A DNA stretch of 64,000 bases from contig NZ_CM001240.1 of the NCBI RefSeq assembly GCF_000230835.1, positions 661,001 through 725,000 of the forward strand, written 5' to 3'. This document shows, piece after piece, positions 38,813 to 52,094 of the stretch. The notes beneath the pieces are model-generated. The model saw only the letters and a list, made by a program, of their open reading frames with translations. It was not told the DNA's origin and did not search any database. Made by a program: the position numbers and the translations under genes. The stretch is from Clostridium sp. DL-VIII. Its GTDB lineage: Bacteria > Bacillota > Clostridia > Clostridiales > Clostridiaceae. How positions within the stretch are numbered: position 1 is the first letter of the stretch; the number at the start of each line of letters is the position of its first letter.

Positions 38813-39538
38813 TTAATAGCTCTTTAAAAGGCTTAATTCTTCATCGGTTAATTCTCTATATTCGCCTTCTTCTAAATCCGGGTCTAATAAAAGTCCTCCA
38901 AATTCCTCTCTTTTTAGATATACAACTTTTTTGTCAACGGCCTCGAACATTCTCTTTACTTGATGAAATTTTCCTTCTTGTATTGTAATTCTTACTTCCG
39001 AGCCTTCGTCCGTGCTGGTCAATATTTCAAGTTTTGCTTCTAAGCACTTATATCCATCATCTAATGTAATTCCATTTTTAAAAGCAGTAATATCTTTTTC
39101 ATCGACTTTTTTATTAATTTTAGCATAATAAATCTTATCCACATGCCATTTAGGTGATATCAATCTGTGATTAAGTTCACCATCATTAGTCAAAAGTAAT
39201 AAACCAACTGTATCCTTATCTAATCTTCCAATTGGAAATGGCTCAAACACTTGATGATCTAGTGCCAATAAATCAATTACAGTTTCATCTCTATTGTCAT
39301 GAGTTGCTGATACAACTCCATCTGGCTTATTCATCATTAAATATATATATTTACGATATAACAGTTCTTCGCCGTTAATTTTTATTATTGATTTTTCAGG
39401 ATCAACGAGCATCCCATTATCTTTTACTACAATACCATCTACCTCAACAATTCCTTTTTTAACAAAGGATTTAACATCTTTTCTGCTTCCATATCCTAAA
39501 TTAGAAATCACTTTATCTAATCTTTCCAAGTTATTCAC
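38813..39538 (-). CDS. Pseudouridine synthase, RsuA/RluB family
   Basis: This 241-residue RNA-modifying enzyme has an N-terminal S4 RNA-binding domain (residues ~4-60) and the catalytic domain with GRLDKDTVGLLLLTNDG near 105, in which the Asp is the nucleophile. YYAKINKKV and GKFHQVKRMFEAV are further family motifs. It isomerises a specific uridine in rRNA, most likely 16S position 516 (RsuA) by its length and S4 layout, but RluB/RluE specificity cannot be excluded. It is transcribed alone on the minus strand. Confidence 0.92.
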   Translation of the reverse strand: MNNLERLDKVISNLGYGSRKDVKSFVKKGIVEVDGIVVKDNGMLVDPEKSIIKINGEELLYRKYIYLMMNKPDGVVSATHDNRDETVIDLLALDHQVFEPFPIGRLDKDTVGLLLLTNDGELNHRLISPKWHVDKIYYAKINKKVDEKDITAFKNGITLDDGYKCLEAKLEILTSTDEGSEVRITIQEGKFHQVKRMFEAVDKKVVYLKREEFGGLLLDPDLEEGEYRELTDEELSLLKSY

Positions 39539-39770
39539 TCCAATTCTTTAAATTAGTTAAGAGTTAAATTATTCATTTATTTTATCATAATAGTAAATAG
39601 CTTAACACATAGGTATATAATTTATCAAATTTATTTTTATTATTAATTTTAAAATTTATACAAGTTATTATTTTATTATAAAAAATGAGTCATACCTATA
39701 TAAGGAGATGACTCGTTTTTTACCGAATGTTTTAAATAATTAAATTTACCAAATCTGTTATTAAGCTAAT

Positions 39771-40436
39771 TTAAATCCACTGTACTACATCATCTAAAGG
39801 CTGTCTGGTCTTTTGATATGGCTCTCTTGCACGATATCCAAAGCTTGCCATAACAGAAACTCCAAAGTGTTCAGCATCTAGAATGCCTTCCTCTTTAAGA
39901 ATTTTTTCTACTTCCTTTATATTGAAACCTTCAATTGGGCAAGAATCAATACCTAAGAAAGCTGCTGCTGTTAACATATTTGCTAAGGCAATATAAGTTT
40001 GTTTACTAGCCCAATCATAAAGGAATCTATCATTTTCAAGTAAATTGAAATCATTTTTTTGGAAGCTTTCGAAAGCCTTCCTCCTACCGTCAGCCACATC
40101 TGTAGGGAGATTTTGAACTTCAGACATTATCTTAGTAATATATTCAGAGCTATAAATTGTATCGACTTTCTTACGTGCAAGAAGAATTATAAAATGGCTG
40201 GCGCCATTAAAGCTGTTTTGAGCCCCCCATGATACAGGGTATAATTTTTCTCTAAGTTTTTTATCTTGAACTACAAGGAATTTCCAAGGTTCAAAACCAA
40301 AAGAGCTTGGAGAAAGATGTCCAGCCTCTAAGATTGTATCGAAGTCTTCTTTAGGTATTATTTTTTCAGAATCAAATTTTTTACAAGCATGACGAAAATT
40401 AAATACATTTATTAATTCTTGATTTTTATTATTCAT
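39771..40436 (-). CDS. Nitroreductase-family NAD(P)H oxidoreductase
   Basis: The 221-residue reading starts at the ATG complementary to 40434-40436, because AAAGGTGG precedes it; upstream in-frame codons lack a ribosome site. The FMN-binding pattern RHACKKFDSEKIIPKEDFDTILEAGHLSPSSFGFEPWKFLVV is split here only for reading: key parts are RHACKKFD and SPSSFGFEPWKF. The family reduces nitro compounds, quinones or other electrophiles with FMN. A HxlR regulator gene is divergent next door, the usual layout for an inducer-responsive detoxifying pair. Confidence 0.88.
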   Translation of the reverse strand: MNNKNQELINVFNFRHACKKFDSEKIIPKEDFDTILEAGHLSPSSFGFEPWKFLVVQDKKLREKLYPVSWGAQNSFNGASHFIILLARKKVDTIYSSEYITKIMSEVQNLPTDVADGRRKAFESFQKNDFNLLENDRFLYDWASKQTYIALANMLTAAAFLGIDSCPIEGFNIKEVEKILKEEGILDAEHFGVSVMASFGYRAREPYQKTRQPLDDVVQWI

Positions 40437-40463
40437 TTGAAAACCACCTTTCATTTTATGAGT

Positions 40464-40542
40464 TAAGTTTAACATCATTAGATACTATGTTGAAGTACGC
40501 ACAATTTTTATATATAATATAAATAAATTCACCTAAGTATCT
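40464..40542. promoter_or_regulatory. Shared control region of nitroreductase and HxlR genes
   Basis: GTTAAGTTTAAC (40464-40475) is palindromic, and AGATACT (40480-40486) recurs inverted as AGTATCT (40536-40542). Either could be the HxlR operator for divergent promoters. Confidence 0.45.
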
Positions 40543-40568
40543 TTTTTATACTAAAGGAGTTGATAAAT

Positions 40569-40913
40569 ATGAAAACAGAAAGTATATATCCAGACTGTCC
40601 TAATCATCCATGCCCTGTAGAAACAACACTAAATATAATTAATGGTAAGTGGAAGGGCATTATTTTATATCGTTTATTGGGTGGCAAGAAACGATTTAAT
40701 GAGCTAAAAAGATTAATTCCAAGTGTAACTCATAGAACATTAACACTACAGCTGCGTGAATTGGAACGAGATAGAATTCTAAAACGTACAGTATATGCTG
40801 AAGTACCACCGCGAGTTGAATATGAATTAACTGATCTTGGATTATCAATGTCTCCAATAATTAAAGCCATGTATGATTGGGGATTAAATTATCAATCCGA
40901 ATTAAATTTATAG
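40569..40913 (+). CDS. HxlR-family transcriptional regulator
   Basis: This 114-residue winged-helix protein starts at ATG 40569, nine bases after AAAGGAG. It shows the HxlR signature: CPVETTLNIINGKWKGIILYRLL, RFNELKRLIPSVTHRTLTLQLRELERD (the recognition helix) and a wing VPPRVEYELTDLG. The N-terminal CPNHPCPVE cysteines may sense electrophiles or redox state, as in related regulators; this is inference. It is divergent from the nitroreductase gene and probably controls it and itself. Confidence 0.92.
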   Translation: MKTESIYPDCPNHPCPVETTLNIINGKWKGIILYRLLGGKKRFNELKRLIPSVTHRTLTLQLRELERDRILKRTVYAEVPPRVEYELTDLGLSMSPIIKAMYDWGLNYQSELNL

Positions 40914-41007
40914 AAAGAATAATCTTTTTAAAAATCAATTGTTTTAATATAACGATAGTTTAGGATATAATAAAGTAAAAAATGCAATTTAAATTTAAAA
41001 AAATGTA

Positions 41008-41036
41008 TTGACAGAAGAATTTAATAATCTTATAAT
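41008..41036 (+). promoter_or_regulatory. Consensus promoter of the MarR-family gene
   Basis: TTGACA (41008-41013), 17-bp gap, TATAAT (41031-41036): a perfect housekeeping promoter. The MarR palindrome covers the predicted start point. Confidence 0.92.
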
Positions 41037-41039
41037 TAA

Positions 41040-41055
41040 TTCGTACCCGAACGAA
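41040..41055. promoter_or_regulatory. MarR operator candidate, site 1
   Basis: TTCGTACCCGAACGAA has perfect half-sites TTCGT and ACGAA six bases apart. It lies just after the -10 box, where a bound repressor blocks transcription. Confidence 0.75.
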
Positions 41056-41068
41056 CGAGGTGACTAAA

Positions 41069-41503
41069 ATGGAAAAGAAATGTATCATAGCAAAATTAAA
41101 TATGATTAGTGACGCATCTAATAAATTTTTGACAAGAAAAATAAAAGAGGAGCAGTTATCTATATTACAAAATCATGCTATGCTATTTAATATCTTACCA
41201 GAAGATGGCTCAAAGCTTCTTTTTAATGAAATAGCTAGCACATGGAAAATATCAAAATCTTCTTTATCTGATATAATAAACAAATATGAAAATCAAGGAT
41301 TAATAAAAAAGTGTGTTTGTGATTCAGATAAAAGAAGCGTATATATCAGCTTAGCTTCTAAAGGTATATATGTAAAGCAAAAGCTTCAAGGTGTGGAACA
41401 GGAGTTCCTGAATTTATTATTAGAAGATTTTGATCAGGAGCAAAGGACAACTTTTGAGGATGATATAGATAAAGCTCTTAAAAATATAATAAAAATGCTT
41501 TAA
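41069..41503 (+). CDS. MarR-family transcriptional regulator
   Basis: This 144-residue winged-helix regulator starts at ATG 41069; an in-frame GTG at 41060 overlaps the GAGG ribosome site. The HTH region is LFNEIASTWKISKSSLSDIINKYENQGLIKK (key part KISKSSLSDIIN), followed by the wing CDSDKRSVYISLASKG. A consensus promoter with a TTCGT-N6-ACGAA palindrome precedes it, and a second copy lies before the next gene, so it probably represses itself and the Fe-S scaffold gene. Cysteines CVC beside the wing could sense oxidants, but this is speculative. Confidence 0.88.
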   Translation: MEKKCIIAKLNMISDASNKFLTRKIKEEQLSILQNHAMLFNILPEDGSKLLFNEIASTWKISKSSLSDIINKYENQGLIKKCVCDSDKRSVYISLASKGIYVKQKLQGVEQEFLNLLLEDFDQEQRTTFEDDIDKALKNIIKML

Positions 41504-41516
41504 AAGCATTTTTTTT
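41491..41516 (+). terminator. Terminator overlapping the MarR gene end
   Basis: AAAATGCTTT and AAAGCATTTT form a tight hairpin that includes the stop codon and runs into eight T. Confidence 0.8.
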
Positions 41517-41521
41517 AAATA

Positions 41522-41542
41522 TATAATTCGTACGCGTACGGA
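41522..41542 (+). promoter_or_regulatory. Promoter -10 and MarR operator site 2
   Basis: TATAAT (41522-41527) overlaps TTCGTACGCGTACGGA (41527-41542), whose core CGTACGCGTACG is a perfect 12-bp palindrome. It shares the design of site 1 and precedes the NifU-like gene. Confidence 0.65.
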
Positions 41543-41569
41543 AAAATTACAGAAAGAAGGATTTTAGAT

Positions 41570-41791
41570 ATGAAAGAATTAGTAATAAAGTCATTAGAGA
41601 AGATTAGACCAATGCTACAAAGAGATGGTGGGGATGTTGAACTAGTTGACGTAAGCAGTAATGGAATAGTAAGTGTAAAAATGCAAGGAGCTTGTGGAAA
41701 TTGTCCAGGAGCAATGATGACAATAAAGGGTATTATAGAGCAAAGATTAAAGGAAGAAGTGCCAGGAGTTACAGAAGTAATAGGTGTTTAG
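41570..41791 (+). CDS. NifU-like iron-sulfur scaffold protein
   Basis: This 73-residue protein is a stand-alone NifU C-terminal domain: RPMLQRDGGDVELVDV followed by the Cys-x2-Cys motif GACGNCPGAMMTIKGIIE. Such proteins hold and hand over Fe-S clusters to client enzymes. ATG 41570 has AGAAAGAAGG upstream. The MarR-type operator in its promoter suggests control by the adjacent regulator, perhaps in response to iron or redox stress (inference). A terminator follows. Confidence 0.93.
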   Translation: MKELVIKSLEKIRPMLQRDGGDVELVDVSSNGIVSVKMQGACGNCPGAMMTIKGIIEQRLKEEVPGVTEVIGV

Positions 41792-41827
41792 TAATAAAAA
41801 ACTTTAATTAAATCTCACAATGGTAAA

Positions 41828-41852
41828 GAGGACATTAAGTCCTCAGATTTTT
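41828..41852 (+). terminator. Terminator after the NifU-like gene
   Basis: GAGGAC (41828-41833) pairs with GTCCTC (41839-41844), followed by AGATTTTT. Confidence 0.75.
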
Positions 41853-41870
41853 CCAGAACATATATTAAGA

Positions 41871-41887
41871 TTCGTTTCGGGTACAAA
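41871..41887. promoter_or_regulatory. Possible third MarR-type site, before the chemoreceptor gene
   Basis: TTCGTTTCGGGTACAAA resembles the reverse complement of site 1 (TTCGTTCGGGTACGAA) with an extra T and one change. It is 63 bases before the next gene. Weaker than sites 1 and 2. Confidence 0.4.
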
Positions 41888-41949
41888 TAATATAGAAATT
41901 ATGATTTACATATTCAAATAAAATACTTGAGTTTTGAAGGAGGGATAAT

Positions 41950-43587
41950 ATGTTTAACTCTATAAGAAAAAGACTGGTTTTTAATTTCGTTTTAATTGCA
42001 GCAATAATAATTTTAATTTGTACATCTTTTTTTACATATCAAATGATAAATGGAATACAAAATCAGATGAAAGCCGACGGAATTACTTTGGTTAACAATA
42101 TAAGAGCAAACATTGAGAAAGTAGGAATAAAAAACATAGATAAAATACAGGATATAATAGATGCTACATATGAATATGCAGATGGTGGATTGTGGTATAT
42201 AGGTATAACAGGAAAAGATAAAACGCTTATTGCAGGTACATCAAAGGATTCCATTGGCGAAAAAATAGATTCATCAGGAGCTAGCAGTGTATTTGAAGGT
42301 AATACAGATTCATATATAGATGAATGGCAGGGAAAGCCTGCGTATAATGTAAGTGTTCCAATTAAGGATGGAAATAGTGTAGTATATAGTTTATCGATAG
42401 GAATTTCTGTGGATAATATGCAAAAAGTTATTAGAACAACTATTATAAAAAGTATAATTTGCGCTATAGCAGCCTTAATATTATCTGCTATTATGGGAAT
42501 ATTTATAGGAAGGCGAATTGCTAAGCCTATAGAAATCATTAAGGAAGCAATTGAGAGAGCAGGCGACGGAGACTTTACAGTAGAATATGAAATTACAGGG
42601 AAAGATGAAATAGGAAAGCTTGCAGCTGCAAGTGCTAAAACAAGAAAGAGCATGAGAGAACTTGTTAGAAAAACTAAAGTGATCTCAGAGAGTTTAAGTA
42701 ATTTATCTAAAAACATTGAAAGTGGTGGTAGTACAGTAGCATTATCAAGTGAAGAAATCGCAGCTTCAGCAGTTAATGTATCGCAAGAAGGAATACAACA
42801 AGCAGAAGATTTAGAAGAAGCTGTTAGATTACTAGAAAGTTTTTCAATAGACTTGGATAATGTGGATAATAACTTAACTTTATTAGCTGATGGCGGAAGA
42901 ACTATAAAAGAAGATACAAATAAAGGAGCAGAAGCTATAAATAAGTTAGCGGATAGTATTGATGATATGTTAAATTCATTTTTAGCATCAAAGGTTAAAA
43001 TTGAAAATTTAGATAAAACTATATCGCAAATTAATTCAATAGTAGATGTGATAAATGGAGTAGCTAAACAGACTAACCTTTTAGCATTAAATGCATCTAT
43101 TGAAGCAGCAAGGGCTGGCGAAGCAGGAAAAGGATTTTCGGTGGTAGCAGAAGAAATAAGAAAGTTAGCAGAAGAAGTTTTAAATTCATCAAAAAGCATA
43201 ACTAAGTTAATAAATACAGTAATGAAGGAAACTCATGAAGTTTCTAGTACGACAGAACTTGTAACTCAAATAGTAGAAGATAGCAGAGCGAATATTAACA
43301 ATGTGACAACTTCTTTTAAAGGAGTTATCAGTAAAGTAAATAACATTCCTAGTGACATTAATAAAGTACATATGGTACTTAAGGAAACCATGAATGGCAG
43401 AGATAAGATCTTAGGTACAGTTGAAAATATAGCTTCAAAATCACAAGAAATTTCATCACTTTCAGAAGAAGTAACTGCATCTACAGAGGAGCAGGCAGCG
43501 ATAACAAATGAATTGTCTGTAACAGCAAAAAAACTAGTAAATATCTCAAAGGTATTAGAAAAGAATGTTTCTGATTTTAAAATATAA
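41950..43587 (+). CDS. Methyl-accepting chemotaxis protein
   Basis: This 545-residue receptor has a membrane helix near residues 9-31, an extracellular sensor of single-Cache type (~35-155, with [21 protein letters not shown] split as [10 protein letters not shown] and DKTLIAG), a second helix (~163-185), a HAMP segment and a signalling domain. The hairpin tip signature is [20 protein letters not shown], preceded and followed by long coiled coils. Ligand unknown; single-Cache sensors often bind small organic acids. ATG 41950 has GAAGGAGGG upstream. It is monocistronic. Confidence 0.94.
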   Translation: MFNSIRKRLVFNFVLIAAIIILICTSFFTYQMINGIQNQMKADGITLVNNIRANIEKVGIKNIDKIQDIIDATYEYADGGLWYIGITGKDKTLIAGTSKDSIGEKIDSSGASSVFEGNTDSYIDEWQGKPAYNVSVPIKDGNSVVYSLSIGISVDNMQKVIRTTIIKSIICAIAALILSAIMGIFIGRRIAKPIEIIKEAIERAGDGDFTVEYEITGKDEIGKLAAASAKTRKSMRELVRKTKVISESLSNLSKNIESGGSTVALSSEEIAASAVNVSQEGIQQAEDLEEAVRLLESFSIDLDNVDNNLTLLADGGRTIKEDTNKGAEAINKLADSIDDMLNSFLASKVKIENLDKTISQINSIVDVINGVAKQTNLLALNASIEAARAGEAGKGFSVVAEEIRKLAEEVLNSSKSITKLINTVMKETHEVSSTTELVTQIVEDSRANINNVTTSFKGVISKVNNIPSDINKVHMVLKETMNGRDKILGTVENIASKSQEISSLSEEVTASTEEQAAITNELSVTAKKLVNISKVLEKNVSDFKI

Positions 43588-43671
43588 TCTTAAAGATATA
43601 GATAATAGCAGATTTTAAATTAATAATAGTGGTGGTGCATTTTATGAAATCATTAATATTAATAAAGGATT

Positions 43672-43703
43672 AACACTTGATATAAATATGTCAGGTGTTT
43701 TTT
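43672..43703 (+). terminator. Terminator after the chemoreceptor gene
   Basis: AACACTTGA (43672-43680) pairs with TCAGGTGTT (43691-43699) with one G-U pair, followed by T6. Confidence 0.85.
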
Positions 43704-43805
43704 AGTGTTTGAGAGCATAAAAAATAATATTTTAGTCCTTGTGATGATTTAAATATTAATACATATGGTATAATATTTAAGGATTGTGAAAGGAGGAATA
43801 AGTAA

Positions 43806-48097
<4,292 letters not shown>

Positions 48098-48100
48098 AGT

Positions 48101-48373
48101 ATGAAAAAATTAATAAATTTGCTTGGATTTGCAGCAGCGTTTATAACAAGCATCTTAATAATTTGTACCTTTATGACAACATATCAATTTTACTATGTTG
48201 GATTAATTTTTAATTCATACTTACCCGTACAAATAGGTGTTTGCATTACAATGATAATATTAGCAATTAGATTTCTTGTTATTGAGACAGGGAAAAAAAG
48301 AATAGTGTATTTCATATTTAGTTTAGGAATATCAATTTCATTGATTTTTTTTATGATAAATCAAATTAGATAG
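48101..48373 (+). CDS. Small membrane protein, function unknown
   Basis: This 90-residue protein has three predicted membrane helices (near residues 5-27, 40-60 and 67-87) joined by short loops, with a basic GKKR before the last. No family is recognised. Its AGGGGG ribosome site lies inside the ligA end and the ATG comes 3 bases after that stop, so it is translated with pcrA-ligA. Confidence 0.7.
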   Translation: MKKLINLLGFAAAFITSILIICTFMTTYQFYYVGLIFNSYLPVQIGVCITMIILAIRFLVIETGKKRIVYFIFSLGISISLIFFMINQIR

Positions 48374-48428
48374 TTAATATGAAGTGAGAAATAGATTGCT
48401 AGCAGGTAAATATTCATTATTAAATCTA

Positions 48429-48528
48429 AATATATATGTCGCAATTTATTTTCTACATTTGACATCTGGATATTTACTTAGCAGATAGGCATTCTAAATG
48501 TAATTTTATTATTGCAACATATATATAA
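48429..48528. repeat. ~100-bp repeat element, copy B, inverted relative to copy A
   Basis: The reverse complement of this segment matches 24141-24241 without gaps. Ends AATATATATGTCGCAAT (48429-48445) and ATTGCAACATATATAT (48511-48526) are near-perfect inverted repeats. An inner TTAC...TTAG/CTAA...GTAA pairing is kept by different bases than in copy A, which hints at structure. Non-coding. Confidence 0.75.
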
Positions 48529-48558
48529 TAGATAATTTATAAAATCTTTAAATTAATA

Positions 48559-48603
48559 AGACTGACCTAAAATAATCTAAGATTATTTTAGGTCAGTCTT
48601 TTT
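48559..48603 (+). terminator. Terminator after the ligA operon and repeat copy B
   Basis: A perfect 19-bp stem (48559-48577 with 48581-48599) with loop TAA, followed by T5. Confidence 0.92.
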
Positions 48604-48664
48604 GATTAGAAGAAATATTTTGTGGTAATAATATGAAATATAAATAAAGGTAAAGGGTGTAATT

Positions 48665-50164
48665 ATGAAAAAATATTTTTTCAGTATGATCATGCTGACT
48701 TTAGTTATTTTATTTTGTTTAGGATTTATAGATAAAGAGAGCAGCAATGTATCTAATAATAATTCAGAAGAAACTATAAGTTATGGTATAGATCAAATTC
48801 CTGAAGACTTAGAAAAAGTAACTAAACTATCTAAGCGTGATGAGGATATTATATGTGCAGTAAGTAAAGGATTAGTTTCAAAAGGAGAAAATAATGAAAT
48901 AAAACCTTCTTTAGCAAGCGAAATTATAAAAGATAAAGACGGAATTCAATATGAGTTTAAAATTAGAGATGATATTTTTTGGAGTGACGGAAGCCAGATA
49001 ACACCGAATGATGTGGTCACATTTTTTAAGGAATTATTAAAAGAAGAAGATGAAGAAAATATACAAGCATTACTTAATGTGTATGGAGCCAAGGAATTTA
49101 AAGATGGGAAGATTACATTTGATACTGGTGTTGCAATAAGAGAAAGTGGAAATTCTGTTATAATCAGATTAAATAAGAAAGATGATGAGTTTTTAAATGA
49201 ATTAACTAAACCACAATACAGATTACGAAAGTATCTCGTAATGTGGCGGAATATAAAAAATAACTATGATAAATTAGTTTATTCAGGAGAGTACAGCATT
49301 GATTCTATAAGCGATGATAAACTAGAACTAACAAAGAACAATAAAAGTGATGAAGCTAGCAGTATATCAAATATTAGTATAGTAAGTGATGCAAACGTGG
49401 AAGCATCTATGGCATCATATGAGGTAAAACAAAGAGATATAGTAATAAATCCTCCAGAAAGTGAAATTAATAAATTAGCTGAGCAGAAAAAAATAATAAC
49501 GGTCCCAGAAAATCAGGCAGCATATTTAGTTATTAATGATAAAGACGATTCTACACCACTTCAAGGAAGGAGAGAAATCTATAATAATGTGTGTAAGGCT
49601 CTTGAGGAGTATGAAAATTCTAATAGTAACGAGTTTGAGCTTGCAGAAGGGAGTTATTTTAGGGAAGATAAGCAGGATTTGACTAAATTGCAGGCAAGAA
49701 AGGTTGTCAGTAATAAAGAAGGTGAATGGAATGCCCCTCAGGTTTTAACAATATTATGTCAAGATACTAATGAAAATAGAAACTTATGTAGAATAATCCA
49801 GGAGTGGTTTAAAAATAATACAAATATAACTATAAAATATAGTGCGGTAAAAGAAGAATTTGAAGATGAAGAATTGAAAAAAAGATATGATATGATTTTA
49901 ATTAATGAAGAAGCTAATTCACTTAACAAGTTAAATTTTTATTCGAATCTAAAAGCGTATTTAACGGGAGGACAGAGTGAACTTTTAGAAAAATGTACAG
50001 CAAGTAAATCAGGAAGCGACTATTCAAACTTGGAAGAAAGTCTATTTCAAAATTATGATATACTTCCCTTAGTGTTTTATAATGAAAATATAGCTATTTC
50101 AGATAAGATATCAAAATTAAAGTTAGATGGAAATGGAAATATAGATTTTGAGACAATTGACTGA
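48665..50164 (+). CDS. Orphan family 5 solute-binding-like protein, membrane-anchored
   Basis: This 499-residue protein resembles peptide-binding SBP_bac_5 proteins: KGLVSKGENNEIKPSLASEII, then YEFKIRDDIFWSDGSQITPNDVVTFF. It is divergent and very rich in Glu, Asn and Lys. The N-terminal hydrophobic segment (residues 5-21) includes a Cys but not a proper lipobox (ILFC), so it may be an uncleaved anchor or a secreted protein. No permease or ATPase is nearby, unlike oppA at 2839. It may serve another transporter or act as a sensor. ATG 48665 has only AAAGGG upstream. Confidence 0.7.
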   Translation: MKKYFFSMIMLTLVILFCLGFIDKESSNVSNNNSEETISYGIDQIPEDLEKVTKLSKRDEDIICAVSKGLVSKGENNEIKPSLASEIIKDKDGIQYEFKIRDDIFWSDGSQITPNDVVTFFKELLKEEDEENIQALLNVYGAKEFKDGKITFDTGVAIRESGNSVIIRLNKKDDEFLNELTKPQYRLRKYLVMWRNIKNNYDKLVYSGEYSIDSISDDKLELTKNNKSDEASSISNISIVSDANVEASMASYEVKQRDIVINPPESEINKLAEQKKIITVPENQAAYLVINDKDDSTPLQGRREIYNNVCKALEEYENSNSNEFELAEGSYFREDKQDLTKLQARKVVSNKEGEWNAPQVLTILCQDTNENRNLCRIIQEWFKNNTNITIKYSAVKEEFEDEELKKRYDMILINEEANSLNKLNFYSNLKAYLTGGQSELLEKCTASKSGSDYSNLEESLFQNYDILPLVFYNENIAISDKISKLKLDGNGNIDFETID

Positions 50165-50179
50165 TTGAAGTTATATTAA

Positions 50180-50229
50180 ACGCATATTCAAAGATAAATT
50201 ATATTCTCTGAATATGCGTACTAAATTTA
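50180..50229. terminator. Hairpin between converging genes
   Basis: ACGCATATTCA (50180-50190) pairs with TGAATATGCGT (50219-50229) without a clear T-run on either strand. It may terminate weakly in both directions. Confidence 0.5.
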
Positions 50230-50252
50230 CATATTTTGATTTCATCTTAAAA

Positions 50253-51995
50253 TTAACGTTTCTTTTTCTTAGGATGATGAGTTTTATTTTTCTTATTCTT
50301 TTTACTAGTTGGAGGAGGAGAAAATTTAACATTTTTAATATTATCTTTGCTTAACATAGGAATATTATCAATTTTTTTTGAAGATAACAGGTTTTTAGGT
50401 TTAGATTCGTCTGAATTAATGCATTCTTTAGCAAATTGAGCATTAATAGTTGAATAGTATATATTATCATCATCTAAGTATGATTTTTTATTTATATTAT
50501 CAGAAACTGAATTTTTAACCAGAGAATAATTATGACAGGTGCTTTGGGGCTTGTTAATATTTAAAGATTCGGTTGTCTTTTCTGAGTCTATAGGTAAATT
50601 AAATTCCATGAAATCTTCCACCATGTCTTTAAATAAATAAATAATCAAAAAGAAGATAAACATATTCCTATTACTATCAAGAGAAGTTTTTTTTGAACTT
50701 AAAGAATCCTTTCTTTTTGAATAATCTAAACTTTTTACAAATATAGATGCTAAACCTGCACTTTTTGGAGTTGGTAATACAGGCATTCTAAAATATGTTT
50801 CATCAAGCATATCAGCAGAATGCAAGCTGAGTCTTCTATATCTTTCCACTTCATCTAAAGTCGGCGCTTCAGGCCAGCTTGTCAAAAGGCCGCCATTTAC
50901 AAAAAATTTTCTATATATTCCTGAAATTATTGGTCTTAATTCAGTAGATTTATCTTCTTGAAGAGAATACATAATTAGACAAAGAAGATAAAAAGCAACT
51001 TCGAGACATGAGTATTTAGAGTCTTTTTTATCAGAAAGTTTAACAAATATATTTTTATCCATATCATATAGGTTAATTAATTTATCAACTATTTCCTTAG
51101 CAGCATCTTTAAAGGAAATCATTTCTGTATGTTTATAAGCTTCCATTAGACATATAGCAAACAACGCACAATTATCTATTGAATCTGAATAATAATCTTT
51201 GTCTTGAAACTTACTTATTAAAAAGTCACCTAAGTCTAAAATAAGTTTTCTTGCATCATCATCAGAAGAATATTTATAAAATATATTTAGTGCAAGAAAA
51301 ATTTCCACACCTTCATTGAAAGATAAATCATATAATACAGTTTTATAATCTTTAAACATATCCAAGATTTCGTGGGAAAATTTAGAGTATTCTTCACTGT
51401 CATTGTCGGATTTATTATAATTGGAGTATAATAGGTAACTATCCATCATAAAAGCTTGGTCTGCAAATTTAAATTTATCATCTTTATCGACTAAAGAAAA
51501 ACCCTTTGAATTACCATCAGACATATTTTTTTTACTAACAAATAATCCCTCATTGTTTCGCAAATTTTCAGAGTAGAATTGTAATTGCTCCTTTGCTAGG
51601 TATCTGAATGGTTTTTCGAGTGAGGAAATATTTCTTTTGCCATCATTAAAATGGGAATAATATTCACTTAATTCAAGTAAGGATAATGTCATAAAAGCAT
51701 TTGTAGAAGGATTTATTTCTTTTTTAAAGCTAGATTCATCAAAACCATGAGAGCTTTTACTGTGAATAAATACAGGGGAAGCTTTTCTATATATGCACAA
51801 TAGTGGAGAAAAATTATTTAATATGCTAATATCATCTATAGAAGATTTTTTTGAAGTTCTAAGTTGTGCCAAAAGACCACATTTAGAGTTCAATACTAAA
51901 GTTTTTATGGATTCTTTTGATAAGTGAAATAGCTGACCACTGATTTCTTGCTGGGAAAGACTATTCATCCTAAAAAATGGTCCTATATATCTCAA
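50253..51995 (-). CDS. Uncharacterised 580-residue protein with alpha-helical core
   Basis: The start is taken as the TTG complementary to 51993-51995, because AGAGGTG lies nine bases upstream; a GTG at 52007 overlaps that site and an ATG at 51968 lacks one. The protein is rich in repeated helical segments with patterns such as NAFMTLSLLELSEYYSHF, FADQAFMMDSYLLYSNY and ALFAICLMEAYKH, like alpha/alpha-toroid enzymes or scaffolds. A hydrophobic MFIFFLIIYLFKDMV near residue 455 could be a membrane helix. The last ~30 residues are Lys/Pro-rich (KKNKKNKTHHPKKKKR). No family is recognised. It is on the minus strand, divergent from a HypE-like gene. Confidence 0.7.
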   Translation of the reverse strand: MRYIGPFFRMNSLSQQEISGQLFHLSKESIKTLVLNSKCGLLAQLRTSKKSSIDDISILNNFSPLLCIYRKASPVFIHSKSSHGFDESSFKKEINPSTNAFMTLSLLELSEYYSHFNDGKRNISSLEKPFRYLAKEQLQFYSENLRNNEGLFVSKKNMSDGNSKGFSLVDKDDKFKFADQAFMMDSYLLYSNYNKSDNDSEEYSKFSHEILDMFKDYKTVLYDLSFNEGVEIFLALNIFYKYSSDDDARKLILDLGDFLISKFQDKDYYSDSIDNCALFAICLMEAYKHTEMISFKDAAKEIVDKLINLYDMDKNIFVKLSDKKDSKYSCLEVAFYLLCLIMYSLQEDKSTELRPIISGIYRKFFVNGGLLTSWPEAPTLDEVERYRRLSLHSADMLDETYFRMPVLPTPKSAGLASIFVKSLDYSKRKDSLSSKKTSLDSNRNMFIFFLIIYLFKDMVEDFMEFNLPIDSEKTTESLNINKPQSTCHNYSLVKNSVSDNINKKSYLDDDNIYYSTINAQFAKECINSDESKPKNLLSSKKIDNIPMLSKDNIKNVKFSPPPTSKKNKKNKTHHPKKKKR

Positions 51996-52094
51996 TGTAT
52001 AAAACACCTCTCACAAAATTCTCATCTTATTCATTAATATGAAGTTAGTAAATAGAAGGTGCATAAAATAAAAATAAAAGGAGATTTTTTTATA

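Noticed and set aside
42063..43199. Long minus-strand frame opposite the chemoreceptor gene
   Set aside because: It is the mirror of a clear methyl-accepting chemotaxis protein and has no ribosome site or family match.
43645..43707. A 20-codon frame after the chemoreceptor gene
   Set aside because: It is very short, lacks a convincing ribosome site and runs through the terminator hairpin.
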